The translations under genes and the position numbers were made by a program. Below are positions 51,663 to 63,231 of a stretch of DNA of 64,000 bases, one piece after another. Each line of letters begins with the position of its first letter. The stretch's first letter is position 1. Origin of the DNA: Pollenia angustigena (Eukaryota; Arthropoda; Insecta; Diptera; Polleniidae); the NCBI GenBank assembly GCA_930367215.1, contig OV884056.1, positions 86,253,285 to 86,317,284 on the forward strand, written 5' to 3'. A model generated the notes under the pieces. The model searched no databases, was not told the DNA's origin, and saw only the letters and a list, made by a program, of their open reading frames with translations.

Positions 51663-53640
51663 TTGCTATAGCTTTTTCCCTTCAATACAACATTTCCACT
51701 TTTTCAATTTATACAAATACACGAAATTTTCATTTTCTAAGAATGTCTAAACACATATTTAGCAATTCTTGTTATGTAATTATCTGATAACCGTGTGAAC
51801 TGAAATTTTTATTAGCAGATGAATTTATTGTCAGACAGTTGTCTGCCAATGAAATTGTAAGGGTTACTTAAGATCTGACCTGAAAATTTTCTCTTGGTTG
51901 CAATTTTTCATATTCATATACATATTCTCAGCACATTGCCAGACCTTACAATATTGTAAGAACTGACAACCGTCTTCGCAAAGAGTAGCTTTACAAATAA
52001 TTCTTAACTAAAATGTTACAATCCGATTTTAGAAGAGTTGCAATCGGAAAGGGTGAACCTATAAGAGCATACCTACATGCATATCTGTAGCATTATTTAT
52101 GACGGTAAACCTTTAGACAAGTAATTGTCCTTTTCATTGAGCAAAATGTAACTTTCCAAAATTAAAAAATGAAACTTTAGACCAAAAAGTGATAAATTCT
52201 AGTTTCCGAAAAACTCTAAATCAAACATTTTACAACAAAAACACTAATACACACTTTTAAAAAGTAACTTAAACTATTTTATGTATGTAGGTACCAACAT
52301 AATATGTAGCTTGCAACAACAAAAACAAAAGAATAAAAATGTTATCTTGTCAAGACGATGATGAACTTAAAATGTTAAATTTCAACAACTTTAACAAAAC
52401 ATAATAAAGAAAATTCATTATTTGCGCGCCAAAAAAAAAACTCCTTTGCGGTTTAAAGCAAAACAAAAGTCCCAACTTTTACTCAACAACAAAAACTAAC
52501 GAAACTCTTTAAATATCAGGGAGTTGGGGTAGAGATAGATGAAGCAAGAAAACAATGTAAGCATCTAAGCTCTAAAAAATTATTAGGTAATGCCAACCTT
52601 TTTTAGAAACCGAAGGTTCGATAGCTTGGTTACACTGAGAAATGGCTTTCTACTATTTTGCACAGCTAAAAAAGTATTTTCCTTATAATTTTTTTTGTTT
52701 GCAAATTTCCCTAAAATGTTTAAGAACTAACTTAGTTCAACTAAGGTACAAGAGCATTTAGATTCTGCTCAACGGATAAAAAAAAGGTTCTTATGAATTT
52801 GGAAAAAATTGAAAATAAAATAATATGTTTAAAACAAAAAAGAAAAGTTTAAATGGCACCAGGGAATGCCAAAAGCTCAGAAAATACCAACAGCAAAAAA
52901 AAAATTATATTTAAAAACAGCAACAGCAAGCTGGAAAAAACACTAATAATAAAACAAAAAAAAAAAAAGTTAAATACACAAGAGCTATATGAACATGAAA
53001 TGAAAAACAACTTCAGCTCAACCGAACAACGAATGAACGAACGTTTTGAACAAACAGCACAAACAAGAGTCTGACTCGTTTGTTTCATTTAATCATTAAG
53101 GCGCAAAATGGTTGAGGCAAAAACTTATTATTGTTGTTGCTGCTGCTATTGCTGTTGTTGATGTTGTCGTTATTTTATTTTACGTTTATAGTACAACAAA
53201 ACGTCTACTCTAGATGTTAAGAAAAAAGTCGACATAAAAATATATAGAGAAAAATATCGTACAACAAAACTGAAGGTGTACTACTACTAGAGACGAACAT
53301 GAATTCAGGACAGAACTTTCAATGAATGTTAAGGTTTCTGCTAACCTTTTAACTACAATTACGCTTTGAACTGAATCTTTCCTCAAAATGGGGAAAATCT
53401 TCCAATTTTTATTTTTGTACAGCGAAGAAAATTTCCCCATAATGGAGCTACAGCAACAGCTAAAAATAACAAAGTACATAGTAGCCTCTGGGTAAAAGGA
53501 ATCCAGGTTTAAGCAAACTTCTCGATCAAGGAGACGGCAGAAATTCTTTAATTGAGTACTCTATACAGAGAGCCTTCGATCTGATAAGTACTAAGTTGTA
53601 CAAACTTCGAAGTTTTTGCGTGATTTCCCATTATAAAGCG
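51660..53640. other. Spacer with CAACAGCAG-type and GTTGTTGCTGC-type simple repeats
   Basis: An imperfect GTTGTTGCTGCTGCTATTG microsatellite lies at 53134-53165. The frames at 52849-53088 (minus) and 52853-53074 (plus) overlap each other, are low complexity, and are rejected as genes. No element ends were found. Confidence 0.45.
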
Positions 53641-53642
53641 TT

Positions 53643-54033
53643 GTTCTAGATAACAATTGCTTTTATGATGTTGAAGACTTTACCGATCACGCTGGTCTGG
53701 GTGTTAGTGATTCCACTGAGGACGAGCAAGACAAAACCATTAAAATTTACGATAAAGCAATCAGTGAGAAAAACACTAACTCGCTTGAATACATCATTGT
53801 TCTCAATAATATCAGGGATATTGCTGTTAAAAAAAACACTTGGACTATTTAAAATAATAGCGAAATTTAGTGTTTGGAGTAAACGGTCTTACGAAAAAGC
53901 AAAGCAAGATATCGTAGCTCTTTTGTGAAATTCAGCAACAAAAAAAAAAAAAACAGATTTTCCATTAGATTTTTTAAAAAAAAAGAGATACGATATTTTG
54001 CATTTGCTCCTTCGCAAGTCCATTTGCACACCG
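53643..54033 (+). pseudogene. Possible decayed ORF with a conserved 3' block, family unknown
   Basis: From 53643, a frame without stops for about 69 codons reads CFYDVEDFTDHAGLGVSDS, an acidic stretch and EKNTNSLEYIIVLNNI before a stop at 53850-53852. One frame over, SVWSKRSYEKAKQDIVALL runs to a TGA at 53926-53928, as if one frameshift separated two parts of one protein. The 3' block (GTAGCTCTTTTGT, then inverse GAGATACGATA, GCATTTGCTCCTTCGCAAG and CCATTTGCACA) recurs at 46715-46776 and 48788-48870. I do not recognise the protein; an old transposase or other element protein is likely. Composition alone supports coding. Confidence 0.3.
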
Positions 54034-54322
54034 CTAAAGGCTAGTTTACGTATTCCATAATACTTTGTGAGATAGAAATCTAATGAGTTTTGTTGCGATT
54101 GTCAAAAAATTTAATGTAATATTACAGTTTGTAGTCGCACTATCATACATGAACATGATTTTGTTAAAATGCAACCCTGATCAAATGAAAAGTATTATTG
54201 TTTTGAAAAATTTCAAAAAACGATGAAGTCGTATGGGATGTCAAATTTTTTTTCGTAATACTTGTCATTTTCATGACACATTGAGTTTTACTTGAGTTTT
54301 TGACATGTATTAATACAAAGTA

Positions 54323-55198
54323 TCCCAGTTGGCCACGTCTTTAAGACATCCTCGAAGACATATGCACGAATGTTAATTACTGCACAACATGCGAGGGACA
54401 GCGACTAATCGTCAACGACATTTTCGAACAAGTGTCGCGAAAATCGTGCACGACACAATGAAAGACAATGTCGCCTACTTTATCATTAACGACTACCTGC
54501 ATGACAATGTCCACGACAAAAATTATTATACCTATGGTTATCTAATTCAGACAGTGTTTTAGTATAGTTAGAATTTTCATTTCTGTTATATGTTTTGTAT
54601 TCAACTCCTATAAGCAATCCTAAAGTTGACAGTGAAGTACTAACTGCACGTTATCCATTTTCCAGTCCGCGAATAATTTCATCATCATTTTTGGTTTTAC
54701 TGTTTAGAACTAATTTGTAAATTTTTTGTAAGTATTTAAATCAGCAGTTAAAAAAAATGTAAGAATTTTAAGAAAACCAAGCAAGTGATGGAATAGCATT
54801 CAAGAAAACTTTGTCGTCAGTAGCTTTTATACAAGACAACTTATAAGACAGTGTCGCTCATACTGTCCACCTAGGGCCATTATTACAACTTGAAGTTAGC
54901 TAAAGTTAAGATTAAATTGACAGATAATAATGTGTTATCTGTCAAAAAGCGTCTGTTAACTGTCGGATAACAGCTAACGCCAAGTTATAATAATAGCCCT
55001 TAGAGTTTTATAGAGGACAACTTATAAGACAAAGTCGATGAAAGCTAAATAGAAGACAACTTACAAGACAACGTCGCTCGAACTGTCGTGCACGACGATT
55101 TCCTGTAAATTGTCTTCTAGAAAACCAAAACAACAGGGCACAAGTTGTGCATACATCATTGACGACGATGTCGTCAACGGCAATCTGGCCAACTGGGA
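54323..55198. mobile_element. TA-flanked element, TCCCAGTTGGCC ends, GACGAC-rich subterminal arrays
   Basis: The ends TCCCAGTTGGCC and GGCCAACTGGGA are perfect and flanked by TA (54321-54322 and 55199-55200). Both sides carry many GTCGTGCACGAC-like and AACGACATTTTC-like motifs, and GACAACTTATAAGACA recurs three times (about 54834, 55016 and 55056). A smaller MITE is nested at 54873-55000. No coding sequence was found. The TA target suggests Tc1/mariner-type mobilisation, although the long arrays are unusual. Confidence 0.75.
54873..55000. mobile_element. Hairpin MITE, AGGGCCATTATTACAACTTG ends
   Basis: AGGGCCATTATTACAACTTG pairs with CAAGTTATAATAATAGCCCT. The interior has ATCTGTCAAAAAG-type inverted motifs. 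Flanks are CT(A) and TTA, so a TWA duplication is possible but not clean. Confidence 0.7.
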
Positions 55199-55220
55199 TA
55201 ATAGTGTAAACTAGCCTTAA

Positions 55221-56032
55221 CCCTCTAATGCTTAAGTCCGCCTCTAGGCGGGGTAGCATAAAACCGTAATAAAATTTTTATTTTTGACAATATTTCATTA
55301 ATAAATAATTCTAGATGTGAATCAAGGCTTATTTTATCAAAACCTTTTCATTCTTTGGCAACACTCTCACGAGTTTAGCAAAAAATACATTGTCATCTTG
55401 AATTTGAGCGAAAACGGTCATTTTTAATTCTTTGTGAAAAAAGTTAACATTGTGCATCGGAAAAATTATACTTCAAAGCTTTAGATCGAGCCGAAAAAAT
55501 TACTGGTGCGTATCTAAACGTTCAATTGAAATGTATATTAAGTTTTCATTTTGAAAAATATAATCGCTGCTGGATATGGATGTTTTTACTGAGCCCGTCT
55601 GGAGGCGGGCTTGGGCATTAGCATAGAAAATGCCGGGAAGTGCATTAAAATTGTGAATAGAAAAAATAATATTTAAAAGCTTTAGATCGTGCCGAAAAAA
55701 TCACTGGTGGGTATCGAAACGTTTAATTGAAATAAATATTAAGTTTTTATTATAAAAAAAAAAATAATAGCTGCTGAGTATGGATGTTTCTTCTGAACTG
55801 TCTGGAGGCGGACTGGGGAATTACACAGAAAATGCCGGGATGTTAATGAAAAACGTATCTTAAAATTTTACAATAATGCCCAACTCCGCCTCAAGGCGGA
55901 CTTTACAGTTTGACCCCTTACAGGTCAGCGAGTACTCAAAGGAAAAAAACTGAAGTCAGATTCATGTTTCTCACCCTAAAATTATCTAGGTATGATTTTT
56001 TTAAGGCAAACAAAAAATGTGTCATTAGAGGG
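55221..56032. mobile_element. piggyBac-like non-autonomous element with GC-rich palindromes (812 bp)
   Basis: The ends CCCTCTAATG and CATTAGAGGG are perfect 10-base TIRs, flanked by TTAA (55217-55220 and 56033-56036). CCC...GGG termini with a TTAA target are the hallmark of piggyBac. Near each end lies a TCCGCCTCWAGGCGG-type palindrome (about 55235-55252 and 55883-55902), and two more GTCTGGAGGCGG copies lie at about 55597 and 55799. A direct duplication of about 190 bases with period 201 (from 55475 and 55676) carries the latter two. No transposase is present. Confidence 0.88.
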
Positions 56033-56036
56033 TTAA

Positions 56037-56424
56037 TATTATTAATATTATTTATAATTTAAAATACACAAACATGTTACATAACCTGTACATACATATT
56101 TCTTTTAAAAACCACAGTATTACAAAAACTTTTTTCATATTCAACATCCTTTTCTTCAATCTCGTGTGTTAACGAGATTCAATCTCGCGTAAGCTTTTGT
56201 ACAATTGATTCGTTGAACTCTATTTAAAATATTTTTCGATTTTAATTTGTTTTTAATGAAAATTGTGCCAAAACAAAACTAAACTACTGCTTCCACAAGT
56301 ATACTTTATGATTTTATTCTACATATGTACATTATGATGTGGCAGCTTAGTTCAACTTTGGCTGAAAAATTAAAATATGTGGCAGCACAGTTCAATTTTA
56401 TTCGGACAAAAATTAAAATTAAAC
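56037..56424. other. Spacer with a short direct repeat
   Basis: ATGTGGCAGC...AGTTCAA occurs twice (about 56337 and 56381). Nothing else was recognised. Confidence 0.4.
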
Positions 56425-56429
56425 CAATT

Positions 56430-58778
56430 CACACTGGGAAATTCCGGCCAAAAATCCATAACTTCTTTATTTCTTCACGCTAATGGCTGAAATTTAGTTT
56501 CCAATTTAAGAATAGCATGTTTGATCCCTAGGTAAAATTTTAGACACGTACATACAGGGGTTGGCCAGATCATTGCCGTCCCAAAAGTTTCGAACAAAAT
56601 TAAAAAAGGCTTTGGAGGTGTAATAAAATATGATCATTTGTAGCGATTATATTAGAAGTTTGTGGAATATCTATATATGCTCATCTCCTGTCGCCATCTT
56701 TTTGCCTACCTGAGCAAATAAAAGTAGATATGATCATATATGTTTATAATATAATATGTGAACTAATGTGGTTATATAAATACATAAACATATGTATATA
56801 CTTATGTCTTAACATAACTCAGACGTGGATCCGACTTGAGCTCCTGTCGGATGGGTGACGGGGGATTGTTTAGGAACCTTCAACTGGAACATACCATTTT
56901 GCAAAATTTCATTTGGAAAGATCATAGAAATGTTATATATGTTTCCGTTTAAGGGAGGTGGGAGTTGAGATGGGTAAGGATGTGTACCAGTTCTTTTTTC
57001 TTCCCCTGTACTCGCGACTACATAGCTACATTTATATAACAAATATCTATTCTTTCAGTAAATAGCTGAAATTTGGCATTTAAATATTAGGCATATATTC
57101 AGTATAAAAATAAAAATAGCATAACAGAAAAAAGTACCAACGGTATTTATATATTCGAATTTCCAAAAGGTACCAACATTTGTATAGGGGCTTTTTAAGA
57201 TTTTACTTTAAGAAGATAAATTGTTTACCAAAAAAGTACCAACATTTTATTGTTGCCCTTTTTTATACCCAAAATTTGCAAATTTCAAAAAAGTACCCAA
57301 CACATGATATTTCAATTTTCGATTCAATAATGGTATTTTTTGAATTTTACGTCTACCTCTGTTAGATCACGAGATATAATGTTGCTGATTTCACCCGTTT
57401 TTACCCATTTCTAACCCCTTATGAACTTAATTTCCAAAAGTCTCTACTTTTTTAATAACAAATTGAGAGGGGAGTCTACATACAAAATTTCAAGTGTCTG
57501 GCTTAACTGAGCTGAATCTAGCAAGACAATTTTTAAAAAATTGCCTCCAAAGAAAAATTATAGTTGAAAAACCGTCCAAGCCGAGAAAGCTTTGAGGAAC
57601 TTTTATATATTTTACGTGAGGAAAATTTAAATGTTCAAAAAGTGCAAGGACTTTCGGAATTAAAAGAGATTCATTGGCTTTGAAAGCGAATTTTTCCTGG
57701 TGTATATTGCCATCTGGGTATAAAAACCCAATTGAATAAAGGATATAAATATCGACGGCTTGCCATTATATCATCCTCTAAATTATCGCCTATTTAGATG
57801 AAAACCATAAATATTTGCAATATATCAGTTTTCCCAGTTGGAAAAAAGAAAAAAATCTAGAGAAAGCGCTACGAAATGCGCTGAAATTAATAAAGAAACG
57901 ACATTTTCGAGCTCTTTGCGTTAGCAGAAAAAAAGAAAAACAATTAAATAACAATCACCAGGAAGGCACAAATAAATAACATATTGAGCAACCTAAATAA
58001 GAGCGGAAGCGTTTTTTGTATGTCAAAACTTCTCATTTCCATACAATTTATACGAAACAAACCATTAGAATGCGAATTAGAAACCACCCGGCTGATAAAT
58101 CTTATTTGACAGATCGCTATGTCGGTTTGTTTTATTGAAATTGTATTTAAATAAAATTTTCATATTTAAAAAAACGCTTGCCGCTTTTGTTTAGGTTGTT
58201 CAGTAAGTTGTTTGGGCTGAGCGATGATCACCCAGTCAGTCACGCTAATCTTATACAAATATGGGAAATTACTAAAATTGATTTGGCTACTAGGGTGGCA
58301 GGTGGTGGCAGCTGAAATGTATAGTACTTACTTTTGATACTTAACATTACTAGATCTAATTATCACTTAACCTCCCCTAGCCCCACCTTTTTTGTTATGG
58401 TCTCTTTAAATTTGGCTTACTTTAGATTTTATTTTTAAAGTAACTCACAATCACTTCACTTATCCAAAAAAATAACGCGCACAAAATCACAATTATCACA
58501 TGGAATGATTAATTACTAATAAGGTTTAAACTTAACGTGCTTATTTTCAAAGAATACTTAAAAGAAAAAATCATAGCTTACTTTTATTTCAAAGCACAAA
58601 AATCTACTTTAAAAACCTAAAATTTATAAGAAAAAAATTATCTACTTTCACAGTAAAATAGTTATCTAAGAGCCAAAATAAGAAATGAGTTGTATGTTTT
58701 GAAGTGTTCGCTATAATCTGTCATCAAAATTTTATTAAAATTAAAAAAAAATATTTTTGGCCGGAATTTCCCAGTGTG
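56430..58778. mobile_element. TIR element with CACACTGGGAAATTCCGGCC ends, 5-bp duplication (Transib-like?)
   Basis: The ends CACACTGGGAAATTCCGGCC and its inverse are perfect through CAAAAAT (about 26 bases). CAATT lies outside both (56425-56429 and 58779-58783). CAC-starting TIRs with a 5-bp duplication are Transib features, but the typical GC-rich target is absent and no transposase was recognised, so the assignment is tentative. At 2.35 kb it is the longest element here. It hosts a MITE (57985-58203). A stretch around 57590-57700 reads like a broken frame (FEELLYILREENLNVQK) without a recognisable match. Confidence 0.65.
57985..58203. mobile_element. Hairpin MITE, ACCTAAATAAGAGCGGCAAG family, copy 2
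   Basis: TGAGCAACCTAAATAAGAGC and the inverse GCTTTTGTTTAGGTTGTTCA form the ends. Most of the interior matches 39512-39725. It is nested in the CACACTGGG element. Confidence 0.8.
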
Positions 58779-58783
58779 CAATT

Positions 58784-59587
58784 CAGGTACAAAATGTTTC
58801 GTACTAAACTACATAAAAATAAGAAATCATGGTTGAATTTAGCTTAAGTAAAATTTTTGATTGTAAGAAAAGCATAAAAAAGTTGACCTCACCTTTTGGG
58901 TTTAATTTAAAAAAAAAACCTTTCCCACGCTTTGTCGCAGCGAAAAAATTAAATATGGCCCAATCCTTGGCCACTGTAAAACGCTGGTATAACCAATTTG
59001 ATGGATTTGATCACATTAAATTAGGCTAAACTTTATGCTACACGTTCAATAAATATCGCAACAACAAAAATTCAAAGAAAAAGAAACATTCGTAAAACTG
59101 CTATGGGCGGGGAAGCAGCCCGCACGTCTTTGCTGTTATCTTTTAAAGACAAATAGGCCTTTCACTTTACCGAGTGAAATCGTTTACAACCAAAAAATGA
59201 AAGCGTGTTTTATCTGTTGAAGAACCAAGGAAAAAACTCAAGAGAAACTGGTGAAGTGCCATAAAAACTCAAGACGTTTTACTGGTGGAGACAAATATAC
59301 TCTGAAGCGGGTTTTGGAAGCTCTCCGCCTTTCTGTACGAACTGAGAACTTGTGGATAAGGCTACAATAAAATCGTGTCACACCTGGCAATATATCTGAT
59401 ACATAGTTAACCAAAAACTTTTTAATTTTAAGGAAAACCTTTTTTTTTTCAAAAGATTTTGTTATTCGTAAAAAAAGAAAGAAGCTTTTTGACAGCGCTG
59501 AAAAATACACTTCACGAGCAATTTATTTTATTTTCAACAAGTTTATTAGACAAACCGCAATATCAGCTGTTAACAGTCTTGATGTTT
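58784..59587 (+). other. Spacer with a possible mariner-like helix-turn-helix fragment
   Basis: A 66-codon frame (58829-59029) ends with AAKKLNMAQSLATVKRWYNQF, which resembles the second helix-turn-helix of mariner transposases (…STVxRWxNxF). No catalytic motif follows. Immediately after, ATGCTACACGTTCAATAAAT (59035-59054) is a half-end of the Harbinger family seen at 22627-23257. Decayed element debris is the best description. Confidence 0.35.
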
Positions 59588-59803
59588 AAACCGGGGGTCT
59601 AATCACGGTTTACGATATCGAGCAAAATTAATCAAAATTTTTTATTTTGGTATCATGACACTTGATACCGAGTAACCACAGTCATTACATCTCTCGAGTT
59701 TTCATTCGATTAGTCAGTGTCTATCGTATGAAGGAAAATAAGATAGTTTACTCGGCGTTATAGTTTACTCGATATCAAATGCGGTGATTAGACCCCGGTT
59801 TTT
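59588..59803. mobile_element. Hairpin MITE, ACCGGGGGTCTAATCAC ends
   Basis: AAACCGGGGGTCTAATCAC pairs with GTGATTAGACCCCGGTTT. The arms continue with GATATCGAG against CTCGATATC, and CTCGAGT/ACTCGG motifs inside. About 216 bp; no target duplication fixed. Confidence 0.75.
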
Positions 59804-60767
59804 ACTTAAGGCGTGGAAATCAATGTCCGAAAATAAACACTAAATATCGCTCCTTAATGTTCGGTTCCGTAGATTTGTGATAAACACAAACGCTTATAGT
59901 GTTTGTGTAGAAAATCATTAAAAAAATAACGTTGCCCTGTTAGTCATCTTTCGAACACAAAAATAATAATGTTTTTATCAAATTCAACAAAAGATGAGAA
60001 CATTTAATTCCGTTCTGTTTTTTTTTGAATCCACAAACTTCATTGTGTTCGGTTCGGCTTATTAATGTTCGTCCGTTTTGGCTGGTAAAAAACCAAACAT
60101 TTTTTACAAAAACAAAATATACATGCGAAAAAAAAGCAAAAAGCCAGAAAAATAATTTTACACAAATAAAACATATACACAATACACACACAAGCTGTTC
60201 GTGGTGCGGTAGTTGCTAAAATTTGTGTTTGTTCAATTCATTATCAATGCAAAAAAAAAAAAACGAAGATCAGAACACTATATAATGTTCGGCTCTTTCT
60301 TGAAAATAGTTACTAACGGTATTAAGGGTTGTGTTAGTCTACACAAACATTTAAAATAGATATCATTCCTGGGTGTGCGAGCCGAACGCTAAATAATGTA
60401 CTGTTAATTTTCGTACACTGGTAAAAACACTATTAGCCTTGTTTGTTTTAAACCAACTAGGCACCACTGTTTGAATCTTATTGTATAAGATTTAATGTAA
60501 TCAAGGCGAAATTGACAGTTTGAACAAATATATTTTGATTTGTTATTGTTTTGTTATGAATAGTTGACATGTAATGCAATGCAAAAAACCCTAGATTATT
60601 TCTGTTGTTTTTGGATTGTTGTAGTATCCATGGTGGAATAGGCAGGTGGCACCGTTACGGGAACAAATACAACATTATAACAAAAATAGAAATTACAACA
60701 CCGTTTACGTCAAAAAATACTTTAAACAAAAATCAAAACGTGCTGCTAAACGTGATGAAATGAATAA
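59804..60767. other. Spacer with TGTTCGG motifs
   Basis: AATGTTCGGTTCCG, GTGTTCGGTTCGGC, AATGTTCGGCTC and GAGCCGAACGCTAAA occur between 59858 and 60390, suggesting a decayed TIR element whose ends were not fixed. A lone CAAGGCGAAATTGACAG at 60503 resembles an AGGCGAATT-family end. No gene was seen. Confidence 0.4.
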
Positions 60768-60977
60768 GGGCCTGTTCGTAAATGCATCACTGCAGTGCAC
60801 CATACAACCAAACATTGCTTTGCACTGCCAATTTAAGTTTGCTGTTGATCTTTTTTGTCGGGAGCCATTTCTCCACTCCGTTTTTTAAACTTGGTTGTGC
60901 GTCATCTGCTTAAGCAAAGTATTTTAGGGCATTTAAATTTTCATTTGCAGCGCAGTGATGCATTTACGAACAGGCCC
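60768..60977. mobile_element. PIF/Harbinger-type MITE, GGGCCTGTTCGTAAATGCAT ends (210 bp)
   Basis: Perfect 27-base TIRs beginning GGGCCTGTTCGTAAATGCAT are flanked by TAA (60765-60767 and 60978-60980). The start GGGCCTGTTC is shared with the MITE at 5055-5261, so both probably used related transposases. No coding sequence. Confidence 0.9.
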
Positions 60978-60980
60978 TAA

Positions 60981-62669
60981 ATGTTTAGCCAATTTTTATT
61001 TAATTATGATCAATATCTTATTTATTTTAATTTAAATTTATCAAAAGCTTTAATAAAATACAAAAATCACAGCACAAAACGTGGACTTTTTGTAAACATA
61101 ATGCAAGAGCAAAAAATCGTCATCTGGCGTAGTGCTGCCACCTGTTTCCCTTGCATGTATTGTTCTGCCAGCCTGATTACAATGGACACCACTGACGGCA
61201 AACCACAACTAAAGTGAAGAAAATTTAGTTACAAAATACTTTTTACAAGTTTTTAAGTATTTTCCAAAGGTTTATTAAACTCTCTTAACAAAATTAAAAC
61301 ATGAAAAATAGGTACCAAGTTTTATGATTACAATTTTTTTTTAAGAAACCATTCTTTATCGAACTGAAATTCTAGCTCTAGCCTGCCTGATGATGACTGA
61401 ATGTGAGTGTATTTTTTTGTATTTTACTTGTTTGTTAAGTTGGCTGTCTGACTGGTTGGTTCGTTTATTCGTTTGTTAGCTCGTTGTGTTCAAACGTTCT
61501 TTGGCTCAATGCCTAACAGTCAGGCTGCTTTATTGGTTTGGTTGTTTGCTTACCATGCCAGTCAGCCAACTAGCCAAAACGACTGACTGTTTCGTCTTAA
61601 TGGTGTACGGGAGGCAAGTAATTTTAGCGACCGAACTAAAAATGCCTGTTTAAAAAACAGACGCAAATCCAAAGCTCAACTACAGTAAAACAGAGCACAA
61701 ACAGCATACAGCAGGCAAAATACAGAACGAAGTGAAATACTAAAATGTTACGACAACGATGAATTTTCTGTTTGCAATGTTTGAGTTGAGAGTTGGTTGG
61801 TTTAAAAAAACATGAACGTAGAAGTTAGCAGTTAAAACACATCCAAGTTTATATTTTTATATGCCCGTATGTACATACGTCCGCCCGTCTGTCTTTCTTT
61901 CTATCTTTTCGTTTAAATTGTTCATTCCATGAACATTTTTTTTTCAACTTGATTGCTAGCTTTGGCTTCACAATACGTTACGTTGCTTTTCATACTTTAT
62001 AAGTATAATTTTTTTGCAGTATTTTATATTCCATTTTACTTATTTTTTTTTTTTTGCCGCCAAATCTAAATGAATGAGTTTTATACAGGCAAACCAACCA
62101 ACTACTTACTACTTTACTTGCACAAGCAGCAAGCCAGTCTTCAACTGAAATTATGCTAGAGTAAAGTAGAAAGAAATCTCATAAAAAATGTCTATTACCC
62201 CCAAACTAAACCTCCAACCTTAAGCGAAACTTTTGCCATCATCAAACTTACTTACGAACTGATTAACTAACGCATATTTCTGGTAATCGAAGGAAGTTAA
62301 GTTTTTTCTACAACAACAGAAAATAACATTAACTATGAGATATCTTCTGTATTTGCCATAGAGAGAAAAATCAAAGATGTAGATGTGTAAAACGGTAGAG
62401 GCAAATGTATAAAGGAAATAGGTATAATAAGAACAACCAAGCAAAAATTGCACTGCTACTTCCCTCCTAAAATATGAGGTTTTGAATTATATTTATAATG
62501 TTTTTGAGAGTTGGTTAGTTATGTTGAGTAAGTTTAAAGTTAAAGCTTTGTTTAAATATTATTTTATTAAACTGAAAAGCAATTGGAAAGCTGTCAACTT
62601 TGGAAAATATTGACATATTTCGTTGACTTTGAAAAATAAAGTTACCCTATGCTTTTGTTTACAAAGTAT
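60981..62669. other. Spacer, nothing assigned
   Basis: Simple GACTGACTGTT-like and GTTGGTTCGTT-like tracts lie at 61440-61600. No gene or paired termini were found. Bases 62662-62669 are the presumed left duplication of the next element. Confidence 0.45.
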
Positions 62670-62984
62670 CAAGGCGAATTCATGTAAACTGTGGTGGCAA
62701 TACTACAATAAGTAGGTACATATAATAATAGAAAACAACATTTTATTATCCGGTCAACAATAAACTTCAGTTTGTCAATAGTATGAAATGGGAATTTAGC
62801 ACATTATAACGAAACCTTGATAATTAATTTTTGAATCCCTAGAAAAACTTTGATAACTAATATGCATGTGGCAGTGTAAATAAAACTGAACTGGCAAAAT
62901 AAAATAAAGAAATTTGTTTTATTTTTGTTTTTTCTTTACCCACTAACAACTAAATTTAGAGTTGACAAAAACTCAACCAATTGT

Positions 62985-63228
62985 GTGTGGTCGGGATTGT
63001 AAGAAAACTTAAACTCACTGTTAATGTTGTTGTTTTTGTTTAAGCTTTGATATTGTGACAAGTAAAACTGGGGCTTATAATTCTTATTCGCTTAACAGTT
63101 TTATTTGTATAATATCTTTAGTTTTTCTAAAATCTTTGGATGAAGTTTCCTTACGATCTGGCCTAAGCAACCATTGAAATGCGCATAGAAATAGCTTATT
63201 CCATCAACAATAAACTTCAGTTTGTGAA
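62985..63228. mobile_element. GGGATAAGCTATTCC hairpin family, single-arm copy
   Basis: Reversed relative to 4050-4290: GGATGAAGTTTCCTTACGAT, CTGGCCTAAGCAACCATTGA, AATGCGCATAGAAATAGCTT and the loop GAAAACTT...GTTGTTGTTTTTGTTTAAGC match that copy. Only one arm and the loop are present. Confidence 0.65.
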
Positions 63229-63231
63229 TAG

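Larger units (their letters stand above)
54038..55217. mobile_element. PIF/Harbinger-like element, AGGCTAGTTTAC ends, opened by a TA element
   Basis: The ends AGGCTAGTTTAC and GTAAACTAGCCT are perfect. TAA lies outside (54035-54037 and 55218-55220). AAAGTAT and AATACATGTCA blocks next to the insertion pair with the left part. The insertion 54323-55198 lies at a TA 17 bases from the right TIR. A diverged family end is at about 32756. The last T of the element plus the TAA duplication form the TTAA used by the following piggyBac-like element. Confidence 0.75.

Noticed and set aside
52849..53088. Overlapping plus and minus frames around 52.9 kb
   Set aside because: They are low-complexity (K/N-rich on one strand, F/L-rich on the other), as expected of A-rich DNA without stops.
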